DNA from: Clostridia bacterium | GTDB lineage: Bacteria; Bacillota_A; Clostridia; Christensenellales; Aristaeellaceae | Assembly: GCA_017397695.1 (NCBI GenBank) | Contig: JAFQIF010000025.1 | Coordinates: forward strand, 1 to 51,843 | Length of the DNA: 51,843 nucleotides | Direction: 5' to 3' | Part shown: one piece after another, positions 9,393 through 17,420 of the stretch | How the letters are laid out: every line of letters starts with the position of its first letter | Position numbering within the stretch: position 1 is the stretch's first letter | Notes under the pieces: generated by a model | Database searches by the model: none | What the model was told of the DNA's origin: nothing | What the model saw: the letters and a program-made list of their open reading frames with translations, nothing else | Position numbers and translations under genes: made by a program

Positions 9393-9421
9393 TTGACTTT
9401 AGCACGCTAACGTGTTACTAT
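9393..9421 (+). promoter_or_regulatory. his operon promoter with inverted-repeat operator
   Basis: TTGACT (9393-9398), 17-base spacer, TACTAT (9416-9421). The spacer and first -10 bases form an inverted repeat, TAGCACG-ctaa-CGTGTTA (9400-9417). A protein bound there would block RNA polymerase. The first gene of the operon encodes a TrpR-like regulator, so auto-repression in response to histidine is the natural reading (inference). Confidence 0.78.
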
Positions 9422-9452
9422 ATTGCTGTGATAAAAAGAAGAGGTGAACGTA

Positions 9453-9755
9453 ATGAGCTTGCAGAGAGACCGCCAGACAGATGAATTGTTCAGATCTATT
9501 CTTTCGCTTGAGAGCGTGGAAGAGTGCTATCAGTACTTTGAGGATCTGTGCACGGTGAAGGAGATTCGCGATCTTGGGCAGCGGCTGGAGGTGGCAAGGC
9601 TTCTTGAGCGGGGCAGTTCCTATCTGCAGGCGGGCGAGAAGACGGGCGCAAGCTCTGCGACGATCGGCCGTGTGAAGCGGTGCCTCAATTATGGTTCGGG
9701 CGGATACGGCCTGATTCTTGAGCGGATGAAGGAAGGCGGAGAAAAGGATGCGTAA
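9453..9755 (+). CDS. yerC: TrpR-like regulator YerC/YecD family, probable his operon repressor
   Basis: 100-residue all-helical protein of the TrpR superfamily; the helix-turn-helix lies at about residues 50-80 (VARLLERGSSYLQAGEKTG followed by SSATIGRVKRCL). In Bacillota, members of this family sit beside his genes and comparative genomics has proposed them as histidine regulators (often named HisR). Here it is the first gene of a full his operon, and the promoter in front carries an inverted repeat within its spacer, which fits that role. A GTG nine bases upstream lies inside the ribosome site GAGGTG, so the ATG at 9453 is chosen. Its end overlaps hisZ by eight bases. Confidence 0.88.
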   Translation: MSLQRDRQTDELFRSILSLESVEECYQYFEDLCTVKEIRDLGQRLEVARLLERGSSYLQAGEKTGASSATIGRVKRCLNYGSGGYGLILERMKEGGEKDA

Positions 9756-10821
9756 TCTCAGAGCGGACGAGAGAATCTCCATTGCGCTGCGGGAGATGTA
9801 TCAGCAGCATGGCTATCTGCCCTATAAGGTCAATCAGTTTGAGGAATACGACCTGTATATGCGAAACAAGCGCTTTCTGATGAGCGAAAATGTGATCGCC
9901 TTTTCCGATATGGACGGCAAACTCATGGCAATGAAGCCGGACGTGACGCTGTCCATCATCAAGAACACCAGCGACAGCGCGGAGACCATCAAGGTCAGCT
10001 ACGCTGAGCGCGTGTACCGCGTGCCGCGCGGGGCAAAAGGCTTTAAGGAAATCATGCAGACGGGCCTTGAGGTCATCGGCAAGGTGGACAACTTTGCCAT
10101 GGGTGAGGTGCTTATGCTGGCTGTGCGCAGCCTTGCGGCGATCAGCGATAGCTACGCGCTGGATATCGCGGATCTGGGCATCGTCTCCGGCATTCTGGAG
10201 GAAACGGCGCTGGATGATAACCGTCGTGCGCAGCTACTGGCGCTCATCAGTGAAAAGAATCTCCACGGACTCAAGGAAACGTGCGATGTGTTGGGCGTCG
10301 GCAAAGAAACGAAGGATCGCCTTTGCAGCCTGGTGACAGTCTACGGCCCGTTTGAGACGACGCTGCCGCTGTATGAGCAGATGAATCTGCCTGCGGGCTG
10401 CATGCAGGCGCTGCGCGATCTGCGTGCACTGCTGGAGATGACAAAGTCCTGCGGTATTTCGGGCGTGAATCTTGATTTTTCCGTCGTCAATGATATGAAT
10501 TATTATAACGGTTTGATCTTCTCCGGCTTTGTGAATGGCGTGCCGCAGAGCGTGCTGTCCGGCGGCCGCTATGATTACCTGATGCAGAGAATGGGCAGGA
10601 AGAATCAGGCAATGGGCTTTGCGGTGTATCTGGATCAGCTCGACCGGCTTCTGGATGAGAAGGTGGAATTCGATGTGGATGTGCTGATCGCCTACAGCGA
10701 AGGCGCCGATCCTTCCGCGGTGCTCGCGCTGGCGCAGAGGACAGCGCAGGGCGGCGAAAGTGTACGCGTACAGCGCGCAGGCGAAACGGCGATCCGCGCG
10801 CGCACAACGGTGACGGTTTAA
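9748..10821 (+). CDS. hisZ: ATP phosphoribosyltransferase regulatory subunit
   Basis: A histidyl-tRNA synthetase paralogue without tRNA-charging role; it forms a hetero-octamer with short HisG and gives it activity and histidine feedback. 357 residues. The class II synthetase core is seen in KPDVTLSIIKNTS (motif 2 side), RVPRGAKGFKEIMQTGLEVIG and the histidine A-like stretch FSGFVNGVPQSVLSGGRYDYL near residue 260. The anticodon-binding domain of real HisRS is reduced to a short tail. Translation is coupled to yerC by overlap. The next gene is the short hisG, as this pairing demands. Confidence 0.93.
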   Translation: MRNLRADERISIALREMYQQHGYLPYKVNQFEEYDLYMRNKRFLMSENVIAFSDMDGKLMAMKPDVTLSIIKNTSDSAETIKVSYAERVYRVPRGAKGFKEIMQTGLEVIGKVDNFAMGEVLMLAVRSLAAISDSYALDIADLGIVSGILEETALDDNRRAQLLALISEKNLHGLKETCDVLGVGKETKDRLCSLVTVYGPFETTLPLYEQMNLPAGCMQALRDLRALLEMTKSCGISGVNLDFSVVNDMNYYNGLIFSGFVNGVPQSVLSGGRYDYLMQRMGRKNQAMGFAVYLDQLDRLLDEKVEFDVDVLIAYSEGADPSAVLALAQRTAQGGESVRVQRAGETAIRARTTVTV

Positions 10822-10834
10822 GGGAGGATAAGCG

Positions 10835-11467
10835 ATGGATAAGATGATCAACGTGGCGCTTCCCAAGGGCCGTCTGGGCGACAAGGCGTATGCAATTCTG
10901 GAAAAATCCGGTTATCCCTGCCCGGCGATGAAGGAGGACAATCGCAAGCTGACATTTGAAAATGAAGAAATCGGCGTGCGGTATTTTCTGGTGAAGCCGT
11001 CCGACGTTGCGGTATATGTTGAGCGTGGAGCGGCGGATATCGGTATCGCGGGCAAGGATATTCTGCTGGAATATAAGCCGGACGTCTATGAGCTGCTGGA
11101 TCTGAAGATGGGCTGCTGCCGCATGTGCGTGGCCGGGCCGAAGGATTTCCGGGATGATCCTTCACGAACGCTGCGCGTGGCGACGAAGTTCCCCAATATT
11201 GCCAGGACGTATTATAGTGGTTTGAGCCGGGAAATTGAGCTTATTCACCTGAATGGCTCTATCGAGCTGGCGCCGTTGGTGGGCCTGTCCGACGTTATTG
11301 TGGATATTGTAGAGACAGGCAAGACGCTTCTTGAAAACGGACTGGCGCCGCTGGAGGAGATCGTGCCGATTTCCGCCAGACTGATTGCCAACAAGGCGAG
11401 CTTCAAATTCAAGGGCGAACGGCTCAGCACACTGTGCCGGCAGATGGAAAGGACGATGAATCTGTGA
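10835..11467 (+). CDS. hisG: ATP phosphoribosyltransferase catalytic subunit, short form
   Basis: First step of histidine synthesis: ATP + PRPP to phosphoribosyl-ATP. 210 residues, so it lacks the C-terminal regulatory domain of long HisG and depends on HisZ. Visible: ALPKGRLGDKA at the start, the periplasmic-binding-protein-like core with AADIGIAGKDILLE, and the PRPP loop region GLSDVIVDIVETGKTLLENGL-like residues 150-170. Ribosome site GGGAGGAT precedes the ATG by six bases. The stop codon overlaps the GTG start of hisD. Confidence 0.96.
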   Translation: MDKMINVALPKGRLGDKAYAILEKSGYPCPAMKEDNRKLTFENEEIGVRYFLVKPSDVAVYVERGAADIGIAGKDILLEYKPDVYELLDLKMGCCRMCVAGPKDFRDDPSRTLRVATKFPNIARTYYSGLSREIELIHLNGSIELAPLVGLSDVIVDIVETGKTLLENGLAPLEEIVPISARLIANKASFKFKGERLSTLCRQMERTMNL

Positions 11468-12726
11468 AGATTATCCGATACAGTGAAATGGACAGCATGC
11501 TCATGCGCTGCATGGAGACCTCCGGCGTGGGCGATACCGTGCGCGCGATCCTTGCAGACGTTGCCCAGAATGGCGACGCGGCGCTGATTGCATACGGGGA
11601 GAAGTTTGATGGCGCGAAACTTACGTGTCTGCAGGTGAGCGAAGCGGAGATTGATGCGGCGATGGCTGCGATCCCGCCTTCCCTCAAAAAGGCTATGGAA
11701 ACTGCCGCGGCCAATATCCGCGTATTCCACAGCGCGCAAAAACGCGAAGGATTCTGTATCCAGAATCCGGACGGTACATATATGGGGCAGAAGGTGACGC
11801 CGATTGAAAAGGTGGGCCTGTATATTCCGGGAGGTACGGCAAGCTATCCGTCTACCGTATTTATGAACGCGATTCCGGCGCAAATCGCCGGATGCAGCGA
11901 GATCGTGATGGTCTCCCCGCCCAACAGGGAAGGAAAGATTGCAGCGCCGATCCTCGCTGCGGCGAAGATGGCCGGCGTGACGAAGGTATTCAAGGTCGGC
12001 GGCGCGCAGGCAATCGCTGCACTGGCCTACGGCACGCAGTCTGTGCCCAAGGTCGACAAGATCGTCGGTCCGGGCAATGCCTACGTCGCGGAAGCGAAGC
12101 GGCAGGTTTTCGGCCGGGTGAATATCGATATGATTGCGGGCCCGAGCGAGATCCTCGTCGTTGCGGACGGCACGTGCAATCCAGCGTATGTCGCGGCGGA
12201 CCTGCTCTCGCAGGCGGAGCACGATGCGCTGGCCTGCGCCGTGCTGGTGACGGATTCCATGGCATTGGCTGAAGCGGTATCCGATGAAGTCGAGCGCCAG
12301 CTGTCGCTCCTGCCGCGCGAGGCGATTGCCCGCAAAGCCATCGAGGGCAACAGCCAGATTATCGTCACCGACGATCTGCTCTGTGCCGTCGAGGCGGCGA
12401 ACGAGCTTGCGCCGGAGCATCTTGAGCTGTGCGTGGATGATCCGGAAAACTATCTGCCCTATGTGCGCAATGCCGGTTCTGTCTTCATGGGCAAGTTCTG
12501 CCCTGAATCGCTGGGCGACTACATCGCTGGCCCGAATCACACGCTGCCGACGTCCGGCACGGCGCGCTTCTCCAGCCCGCTGAGCGTGGATGATTTCATC
12601 AAGAAAACGCAGTACACTTATTACACCCGCGAATCTCTGGCCAAAGTAGCAGACGACATCGCCGTCTTTGCCCGTGCGGAGGGCCTCGAGGCACACGCCA
12701 GAGCAGCGCTGATCCGTATGGAGTGA
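11464..12726 (+). CDS. hisD: Histidinol dehydrogenase
   Basis: Zn-dependent NAD enzyme for the last two oxidations, histidinol to histidine. 420 residues, normal. Family signature region LSQAEHDALA plus IAGPSEILVVAD, VGPGNAYVAEAKRQVFG and the C-terminal GDYIAGPNHTLPTSGTARF, which carries conserved catalytic and metal-binding residues. The start is taken as GTG at 11464, overlapping the hisG stop (GTGA), with AAAGGA upstream; the in-frame GTG at 11434 inside hisG has no ribosome site. A 217-base gap with repeats separates it from hisC. Confidence 0.95.
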   Translation: MKIIRYSEMDSMLMRCMETSGVGDTVRAILADVAQNGDAALIAYGEKFDGAKLTCLQVSEAEIDAAMAAIPPSLKKAMETAAANIRVFHSAQKREGFCIQNPDGTYMGQKVTPIEKVGLYIPGGTASYPSTVFMNAIPAQIAGCSEIVMVSPPNREGKIAAPILAAAKMAGVTKVFKVGGAQAIAALAYGTQSVPKVDKIVGPGNAYVAEAKRQVFGRVNIDMIAGPSEILVVADGTCNPAYVAADLLSQAEHDALACAVLVTDSMALAEAVSDEVERQLSLLPREAIARKAIEGNSQIIVTDDLLCAVEAANELAPEHLELCVDDPENYLPYVRNAGSVFMGKFCPESLGDYIAGPNHTLPTSGTARFSSPLSVDDFIKKTQYTYYTRESLAKVADDIAVFARAEGLEAHARAALIRME

Positions 12727-12741
12727 CGGGAAAGTACGGGA

Positions 12742-12798
12742 AAGACGTTGGGGCCGCGGGCCCCAAACCCCGCCTGGGGATTTCATCCCCGGACCCCA
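12742..12798 (-). repeat. Dispersed repeat copy R3a
   Basis: Minus-strand copy with GGGGTCCGGGGATG-aaatccccaggcggggtt order and a GGGGCC-cgc-GGCCCC arm. It faces away from R3b, which lies 45 bases on in the other orientation; together they fill the hisD-hisC gap. Between them is a 20-base palindrome CGCTGCGCGTACGCGCAGCG (about 12805-12824). Confidence 0.75.
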
Positions 12799-12842
12799 TT
12801 TATCGCTGCGCGTACGCGCAGCGAGGGTATAAATAAGTGCTG

Positions 12843-12932
12843 CTTAAAGCCGGCGCGAAGCGAAAAAGGGTCAAGGGACGACGTCCCTTGCAGGGGTTCA
12901 GGGACAGCGTCCCCGAGCGTAACCCCAAGAAA
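12843..12932 (+). repeat. Dispersed repeat copy R3b
   Basis: Plus-strand copy: gcttaaagccggcgcgaagcg, hairpin AAGGGAC-gac-GTCCCTT, hairpin GGGAC-agc-GTCCC. It ends 12 bases before the hisC ATG, next to the AAAGGA ribosome site. Confidence 0.8.
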
Positions 12933-12943
12933 GGATAAAGCTT

Positions 12944-13996
12944 ATGTTTCTGCTTGAAAAGCATCGCAGCCTGCCTGCTTATGTGCCCGGTGATCACGTG
13001 GAGGAAGGGTTTGTCCGGCTGAACACGAATGAATCGCCGTATCCGCCGTCGCCGGGCGTAGCGAAGGCCATTGCGGGCGAGGTGAGCAAGCTTGGATATT
13101 ACAACGATCCGGACTGCGCGGCGCTGAGAAGCGCGCTGGCAGGGCTGTACGGCGTGAAACCGGAGCAAGTAATCGCGACGAACGGATCGGACGAGCTGCT
13201 GTACTTTGCGTTTTTGGCGTTTGCCGATCAAGAGCATCCCATTGCTCTGCCGGACATTACATATGGGTATTACGATCTGTTTGCCGCGGCGCATGGCATT
13301 CCGATGGAGAAGATTCCGCTGAAGGACGATTTTACGATCGACTACAGGGACTATCTGGGGATTGGAAAGACGATCGTCTTCCCCAATCCCAACGCTCCGA
13401 CAGGTTATGCGCTGCCGGTTTGGCAGGTGGCCAGAATCGCAGAAAGCAATCCAAAGAATGTGATTATCGTCGATGAGGCGTATGTCGATTTCGGGGCGGA
13501 AACATGTTTGCCGCTGATTCAGGAATGCCCCAATGTGTTGATCGTGCGCACATTCTCCAAGTCCCGCTCGATGGCGGGTGCGAGACTGGGCTATGGCTTT
13601 GCCAGTGAGAGCCTGATTGCCGAGATCGAGACGATCCGAAACGCGATTAATCTCTACAGCGTGAACAGAATGACGCAGGCGGCAGGCATAGCTGCAGTCA
13701 GGGAAAACGACTACTACATAGCCAACTGCAAGCGGATCGTGGATGCAAGGGAATATACGACGCGGATGCTGCGCGAGCAGGGGTTTGAGGTGCTCGATTC
13801 GCTGGCGAATTTCGTGTTTGCAAAGCCATCGGCGATGAGCGCAAAAGCGCTGGCGGTGCAGCTCAAAGAGCGGGGTATTCTTGTGCGGCACTGGGATAAG
13901 GACAAGGTTCGAGATTATCTGCGCATCTCTATTGGCACGATGCAGGAGATGCAGGCGCTGGAATGCGCAATTGAAATGATATTCGGGAGGGCGTAA
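12944..13996 (+). CDS. hisC: Histidinol-phosphate aminotransferase
   Basis: PLP aminotransferase (fold type I) converting imidazole acetol phosphate and glutamate to histidinol phosphate and 2-oxoglutarate. 350 residues. Visible: RLNTNESPYPPSP near residue 28, ATNGSDELLYFAF, FPNPNAPTGYALP, IVDEAYVDFG with the PLP aspartate, and the Schiff-base lysine in RTFSKSRSMAGARLGYG at about residue 210. Ribosome site AAAGGA eight to nine bases before ATG. Preceded by two repeat copies within the operon. Confidence 0.96.
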   Translation: MFLLEKHRSLPAYVPGDHVEEGFVRLNTNESPYPPSPGVAKAIAGEVSKLGYYNDPDCAALRSALAGLYGVKPEQVIATNGSDELLYFAFLAFADQEHPIALPDITYGYYDLFAAAHGIPMEKIPLKDDFTIDYRDYLGIGKTIVFPNPNAPTGYALPVWQVARIAESNPKNVIIVDEAYVDFGAETCLPLIQECPNVLIVRTFSKSRSMAGARLGYGFASESLIAEIETIRNAINLYSVNRMTQAAGIAAVRENDYYIANCKRIVDAREYTTRMLREQGFEVLDSLANFVFAKPSAMSAKALAVQLKERGILVRHWDKDKVRDYLRISIGTMQEMQALECAIEMIFGRA

Positions 13997-13998
13997 GC

Positions 13999-14589
13999 AT
14001 GCGCAAGGCAGAGATCAACCGAAAAACGTCGGAAACGCAGATTGAGCTGAGGCTGAACCTCGACGGCACGGGCGAAGGGAAGATTGCCACGGGCGTAGGA
14101 TTTATGGATCACATGCTGACGCTGTTCAGCCGCCATGCGCGCATGGATCTTGATGTTGCGTGCAAGGGCGATACATGGGTTGACGATCATCACAGCGTCG
14201 AGGATATCGGCATTTGCCTGGGCGCGGCGATTGCGCAGGCGATCGGCGATAAGCGCGGCATCAAGCGCTATGGCAGCATGCTGCTGCCGATGGACGAGGC
14301 ACTGGTGCTTTGCGCGCTGGATCTCTCCGGACGAAGCTGCCTGCGCTTCACGACGCAGATTCCTACAGAAAAGATCGGCACGTTTGATACCGAGCTAGTA
14401 GAGGAGTTTTTCCTCGGTCTGACCCGCGCGGCGGGCATGACGCTGCATATCCGCATGATGGACGGCACGAACAGCCACCACATCGTGGAGGCCATGTTCA
14501 AGGCGTTTGGCCGCGCGCTGCGCGAGGCTGTGTCCATTGACGAGGCGCTCGGCGGCGAAATCCCATCGACCAAAGGGGTGCTGGTATGA
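13999..14589 (+). CDS. hisB: Imidazoleglycerol-phosphate dehydratase
   Basis: Mn-dependent dehydration of imidazole glycerol phosphate. 196 residues, the monofunctional form without the phosphatase domain found in enterobacteria; the phosphatase is the separate PHP protein at the operon end. Metal-binding motifs: GVGFMDHMLTLFSRHA, DDHHSVEDIGI and NSHHIVEAMFKAFGRAL. Starts two bases after the hisC stop with GGGAGGG upstream; its end overlaps hisH (ATGA). Confidence 0.97.
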   Translation: MRKAEINRKTSETQIELRLNLDGTGEGKIATGVGFMDHMLTLFSRHARMDLDVACKGDTWVDDHHSVEDIGICLGAAIAQAIGDKRGIKRYGSMLLPMDEALVLCALDLSGRSCLRFTTQIPTEKIGTFDTELVEEFFLGLTRAAGMTLHIRMMDGTNSHHIVEAMFKAFGRALREAVSIDEALGGEIPSTKGVLV

Positions 14590-15197
14590 TTGCGATTATC
14601 GATTACGGCGTGGGCAATCTCTTTTCGCTTAAAAGCTCGCTTTCCATGATCGGCGCGCAGGCCGTCGTTACGGGTGATGCAGATACGATCCGCGCTGCGG
14701 AGAGGATCATCCTGCCGGGCGTCGGCGCATTCGGCGATGCGAGAAAGAAGCTGGCAGAAAGCGGACTGGACAACGTACTGCTTGAAGAGGCGGCAAAGGG
14801 CAAGCCGGTTATGGGCATCTGTCTGGGTATGCAGATGCTCTTTGAGAAAAGCTATGAATATGGCGAGCATGTGGGGCTCGGCCTGATTCCAGGCGAAGTG
14901 GTGCCCATGGCAGGCAGGCTGAGCGAGGGGCTCAAGGTACCGCATATCGGCTGGAATGCGCTGGATATGAAGCAGCCGGAACATCCGCTGATGAAATATA
15001 CCAAGCCGGGAGACTGCGTATACTTTGTGCATAGCTATTATGCGGCGGGCTGCGAAGCATACACGCTGTCCACCGCCGAATATGGCATAGATGTTACGGC
15101 TGCCGTCGCGAAAGAGAACGTGATGGGCTGCCAGTTCCATCCGGAGAAGAGCGGCACGGTGGGCCTGAATATTCTGAAAGCGTTTTGTGAGGTGTAA
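14586..15197 (+). CDS. hisH: Imidazole glycerol phosphate synthase, glutaminase subunit
   Basis: Class I glutamine amidotransferase that gives ammonia to HisF. 203 residues. Starts IAIIDYGVGNLFSLKSSL; oxyanion/nucleophile motif GICLGMQMLFE with cysteine near residue 79; catalytic pair in GCQFHPEKSG near residue 180. Start and the hisB stop share ATGA, so translation is coupled. Confidence 0.97.
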   Translation: MIAIIDYGVGNLFSLKSSLSMIGAQAVVTGDADTIRAAERIILPGVGAFGDARKKLAESGLDNVLLEEAAKGKPVMGICLGMQMLFEKSYEYGEHVGLGLIPGEVVPMAGRLSEGLKVPHIGWNALDMKQPEHPLMKYTKPGDCVYFVHSYYAAGCEAYTLSTAEYGIDVTAAVAKENVMGCQFHPEKSGTVGLNILKAFCEV

Positions 15198-15200
15198 GAG

Positions 15201-15911
15201 ATGGAACTGTTTCCGGCGATTGATCTGTATGATGGCAAAGCGGTACGATTGCTCCATGGCGATTATGCCAACATGACGGTGTATTCGGACAATCCGGTTC
15301 TGATTGCACAGGATTTTATCGCCTGCGGCGCAAAGAATATCCATATCGTCGACTTGGAAGGCGCCCGGGATGGCACGACGCCCAATCTTACGCTGATATC
15401 AAAGATCGCTGCCTGCGGCCTGTTTGCCGAGGTTGGCGGCGGTATCCGCAGTGAGGCTGTGGCTGCGCGCTATCTGGAAGCAGGCGTGAGCAGGGTGATT
15501 CTGGGTACGGCGGCGGTGACCGATCCGGCGCTGCTTGAAAAGTTGGTATCCCGCTTCGGCGAGAGGATCGCAGTGAGTGTGGATGTGAAGGATGGCTACG
15601 CAGCGATCCGGGGCTGGCAGGAAGCGAGCAGTCTGACCTGCGACGCCCTGTGTCAGCGGCTGCAGGATACGGGCGTAAGCACCGTGATCTGTACCGATAT
15701 CAGCCGCGACGGCGCGATGCGAGGAACGAACCGGCAGCTCTACGCCGATCTGAGCAGGCGCTACCGGATGAATTTTATCGCTTCCGGCGGCGTATCGAGC
15801 ATGGAGGATGTGATTGCGCTGCGCGATTTGAATGTGTATGGCGCGATCATCGGCAAGGCATATTACACCGGCGCAATCGACCTGAGGAAGGCCATTGAGG
15901 TGACAGCATGA
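15201..15911 (+). CDS. hisA: Phosphoribosylformimino-AICAR-phosphate isomerase
   Basis: Half-barrel duplicated (beta/alpha)8 enzyme opening the ribose ring by Amadori rearrangement. 236 residues. Visible: FPAIDLYDGKAVRLLHGDY with the catalytic aspartate, VGGGIRSEA phosphate loop, CTDISRDGAMRGTN with the second aspartate, and ASGGVSSMEDV. Overlaps hisF by four bases. Confidence 0.97.
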   Translation: MELFPAIDLYDGKAVRLLHGDYANMTVYSDNPVLIAQDFIACGAKNIHIVDLEGARDGTTPNLTLISKIAACGLFAEVGGGIRSEAVAARYLEAGVSRVILGTAAVTDPALLEKLVSRFGERIAVSVDVKDGYAAIRGWQEASSLTCDALCQRLQDTGVSTVICTDISRDGAMRGTNRQLYADLSRRYRMNFIASGGVSSMEDVIALRDLNVYGAIIGKAYYTGAIDLRKAIEVTA

Positions 15912-16669
15912 TCACAAAACGCATCATTCCCTGTCTGGATGTGAGGAACGGACGCGTGGTCAAGGGCGTGAATTTTATGGGCCTGAGCGACGTGAACGAT
16001 CCTGTCGAGCTGGGAAGATATTACAGCGAGAACGGCGCGGACGAGCTTGTGTTTTACGATATCACGGCGTCCAGCGAGGGCAGAAAGCTCTTTACCGATA
16101 TCCTCAAGCGTGTCGCTTCGACCATCTTCATTCCCCTGACCGTGGGCGGCGGCATTAATACGCTGGATGACTTTGAGCGCGTGCTCGCCGCAGGCGCGGA
16201 TAAGGTAAGCGTCAATTCCGGTGCAATCAGAAATCCAGGGCTCATCGAAGAAGCAGCCAAGCGCTACGGCGATCAGTGCGTGGTGCTCTCTGCAGATGTG
16301 AAGCGCGTGGACGGCAGTTATCATGTGTTTGCCAAGGGCGGCCGTGAGGATACCGGTATGGACGCTCTTGATTGGATTAAGCGCGGCGCGGATATGGGCG
16401 CGGGTGAGCTTGTGCTCAACTCGATCGATACCGACGGTGTGAAGCAGGGTTTTGATCTGGAGATGCTGCGCGACGTGAGCGAGATCGTCGACATCCCGAT
16501 CATTGCTTCCGGCGGCGCGGGCGGCGTGGCGGATTTTGTAACGCTGTTCAAGACCCTGCCCAAAGTGGATGCGGGCCTTGCGGCGTCGATCTTCCACTTT
16601 GGTGAGGTCAAAATCCGCGATCTCAAGGAAGAACTCTATCAAAATGGCATCACCGTTCGTCGTATTTAA
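15908..16669 (+). CDS. hisF: Imidazole glycerol phosphate synthase, cyclase subunit
   Basis: (beta/alpha)8 barrel that, with HisH, forms imidazole glycerol phosphate and AICAR. 253 residues. Visible: RIIPCLDVRNGRVVKGVNF with catalytic D11-like residue, LTVGGGINTLDDF, NSIDTDGVKQGFDLE with the second aspartate, and IASGGAGGVADF. Start overlaps the hisA stop. A repeat copy separates it from hisIE. Confidence 0.97.
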   Translation: MITKRIIPCLDVRNGRVVKGVNFMGLSDVNDPVELGRYYSENGADELVFYDITASSEGRKLFTDILKRVASTIFIPLTVGGGINTLDDFERVLAAGADKVSVNSGAIRNPGLIEEAAKRYGDQCVVLSADVKRVDGSYHVFAKGGREDTGMDALDWIKRGADMGAGELVLNSIDTDGVKQGFDLEMLRDVSEIVDIPIIASGGAGGVADFVTLFKTLPKVDAGLAASIFHFGEVKIRDLKEELYQNGITVRRI

Positions 16670-16672
16670 GAA

Positions 16673-16762
16673 ACCCATTCTTAAAACCGGCGCGAAGCGT
16701 AACAGGGAGTCTGAGGGATGATATCCCTTGGGCAGGGGTTTGGGGATGCAATCTCCAAGGAG
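16673..16762 (+). repeat. Dispersed repeat copy R4
   Basis: cttaaaaccggcgcgaagcg, then GAGGGAT-gat-ATCCCTT and TTGGGGAT-gca-ATCTCCAA. The second hairpin runs straight into AAGGAGG, the ribosome site of hisIE, so the repeat supplies or abuts that site. Confidence 0.8.
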
Positions 16763-16769
16763 GTAACCT

Positions 16770-17420
16770 ATGATCAATATTTCTACCCTCAAGTTTGATG
16801 AGAAGGGCCTGATTCCCGCTGTCGTCGTGGACACGGAAAGCAAAAAGGTGCTCACCGTCGCTTATATGAACGAAGAGAGCCTGCGTATCTCCATGGAAAA
16901 GGGGCTTACGTGTTTCTTCTCCCGCTCAAGGCAGAAGCTCTGGCTCAAGGGCGAGACCAGCGGCAACGTGCAGCATATCGTATCCATCACGGCGGACTGT
17001 GACCGCGATGCGCTCGTGGTCGAGGTGCGCAAGGAAGGGCCCGCCTGCCATTTGGGCACGGATTCCTGTTTCAATGACGTGATCTTTGAGGGTGAGGAGC
17101 CGCCGGCATTCCAGTATCAGGATCTGATGGAGATGCTCGTGGGCCGCAAGGAAAGCCCTAAGGAAGGCTCCTATACGACCTATCTGTTCAATAAAGGTAT
17201 CGACAAGATGCTTAAGAAGGTCGGCGAGGAGACGACGGAGGTCATCATCTCCGCTAAGGATGGCGACAAGGCCAATACCATTTACGAAATCGGCGATCTG
17301 ATGTATCATGTGATGGTGCTGATGATCGAGATGGGCATCAGCCTCGATGACGTCAAGAAAGAAATGGCTTCTCGCCATGTCATCGATAAAAAGGTGAAGC
17401 AGGAGAAGATGATCAAGTGA
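16770..17420 (+). CDS. hisIE: Bifunctional phosphoribosyl-AMP cyclohydrolase / phosphoribosyl-ATP diphosphatase
   Basis: Fused enzyme for steps 2 and 3 of histidine synthesis. 216 residues. HisI domain (1-110): VAYMNEESLRIS, SRSRQKLWLKGETSGN, zinc-binding DCDRDALVVEV and GPACHLGTDSCF. HisE domain (about 115-210): SYTTYLFNKGIDKMLKKVGEE-type MazG-like helices with EE..E metal residues, then YEIGDLMYHVMVLM. Start follows AAGGAGG; the end overlaps the PHP phosphatase start (GTGA). Confidence 0.96.
   Translation: MINISTLKFDEKGLIPAVVVDTESKKVLTVAYMNEESLRISMEKGLTCFFSRSRQKLWLKGETSGNVQHIVSITADCDRDALVVEVRKEGPACHLGTDSCFNDVIFEGEEPPAFQYQDLMEMLVGRKESPKEGSYTTYLFNKGIDKMLKKVGEETTEVIISAKDGDKANTIYEIGDLMYHVMVLMIEMGISLDDVKKEMASRHVIDKKVKQEKMIK

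Noticed and set aside
8668..9405. 245-residue extension of the arsenate reductase
   Set aside because: Would translate through two tRNA genes and a terminator; the real start has a strong ribosome site at 9054.
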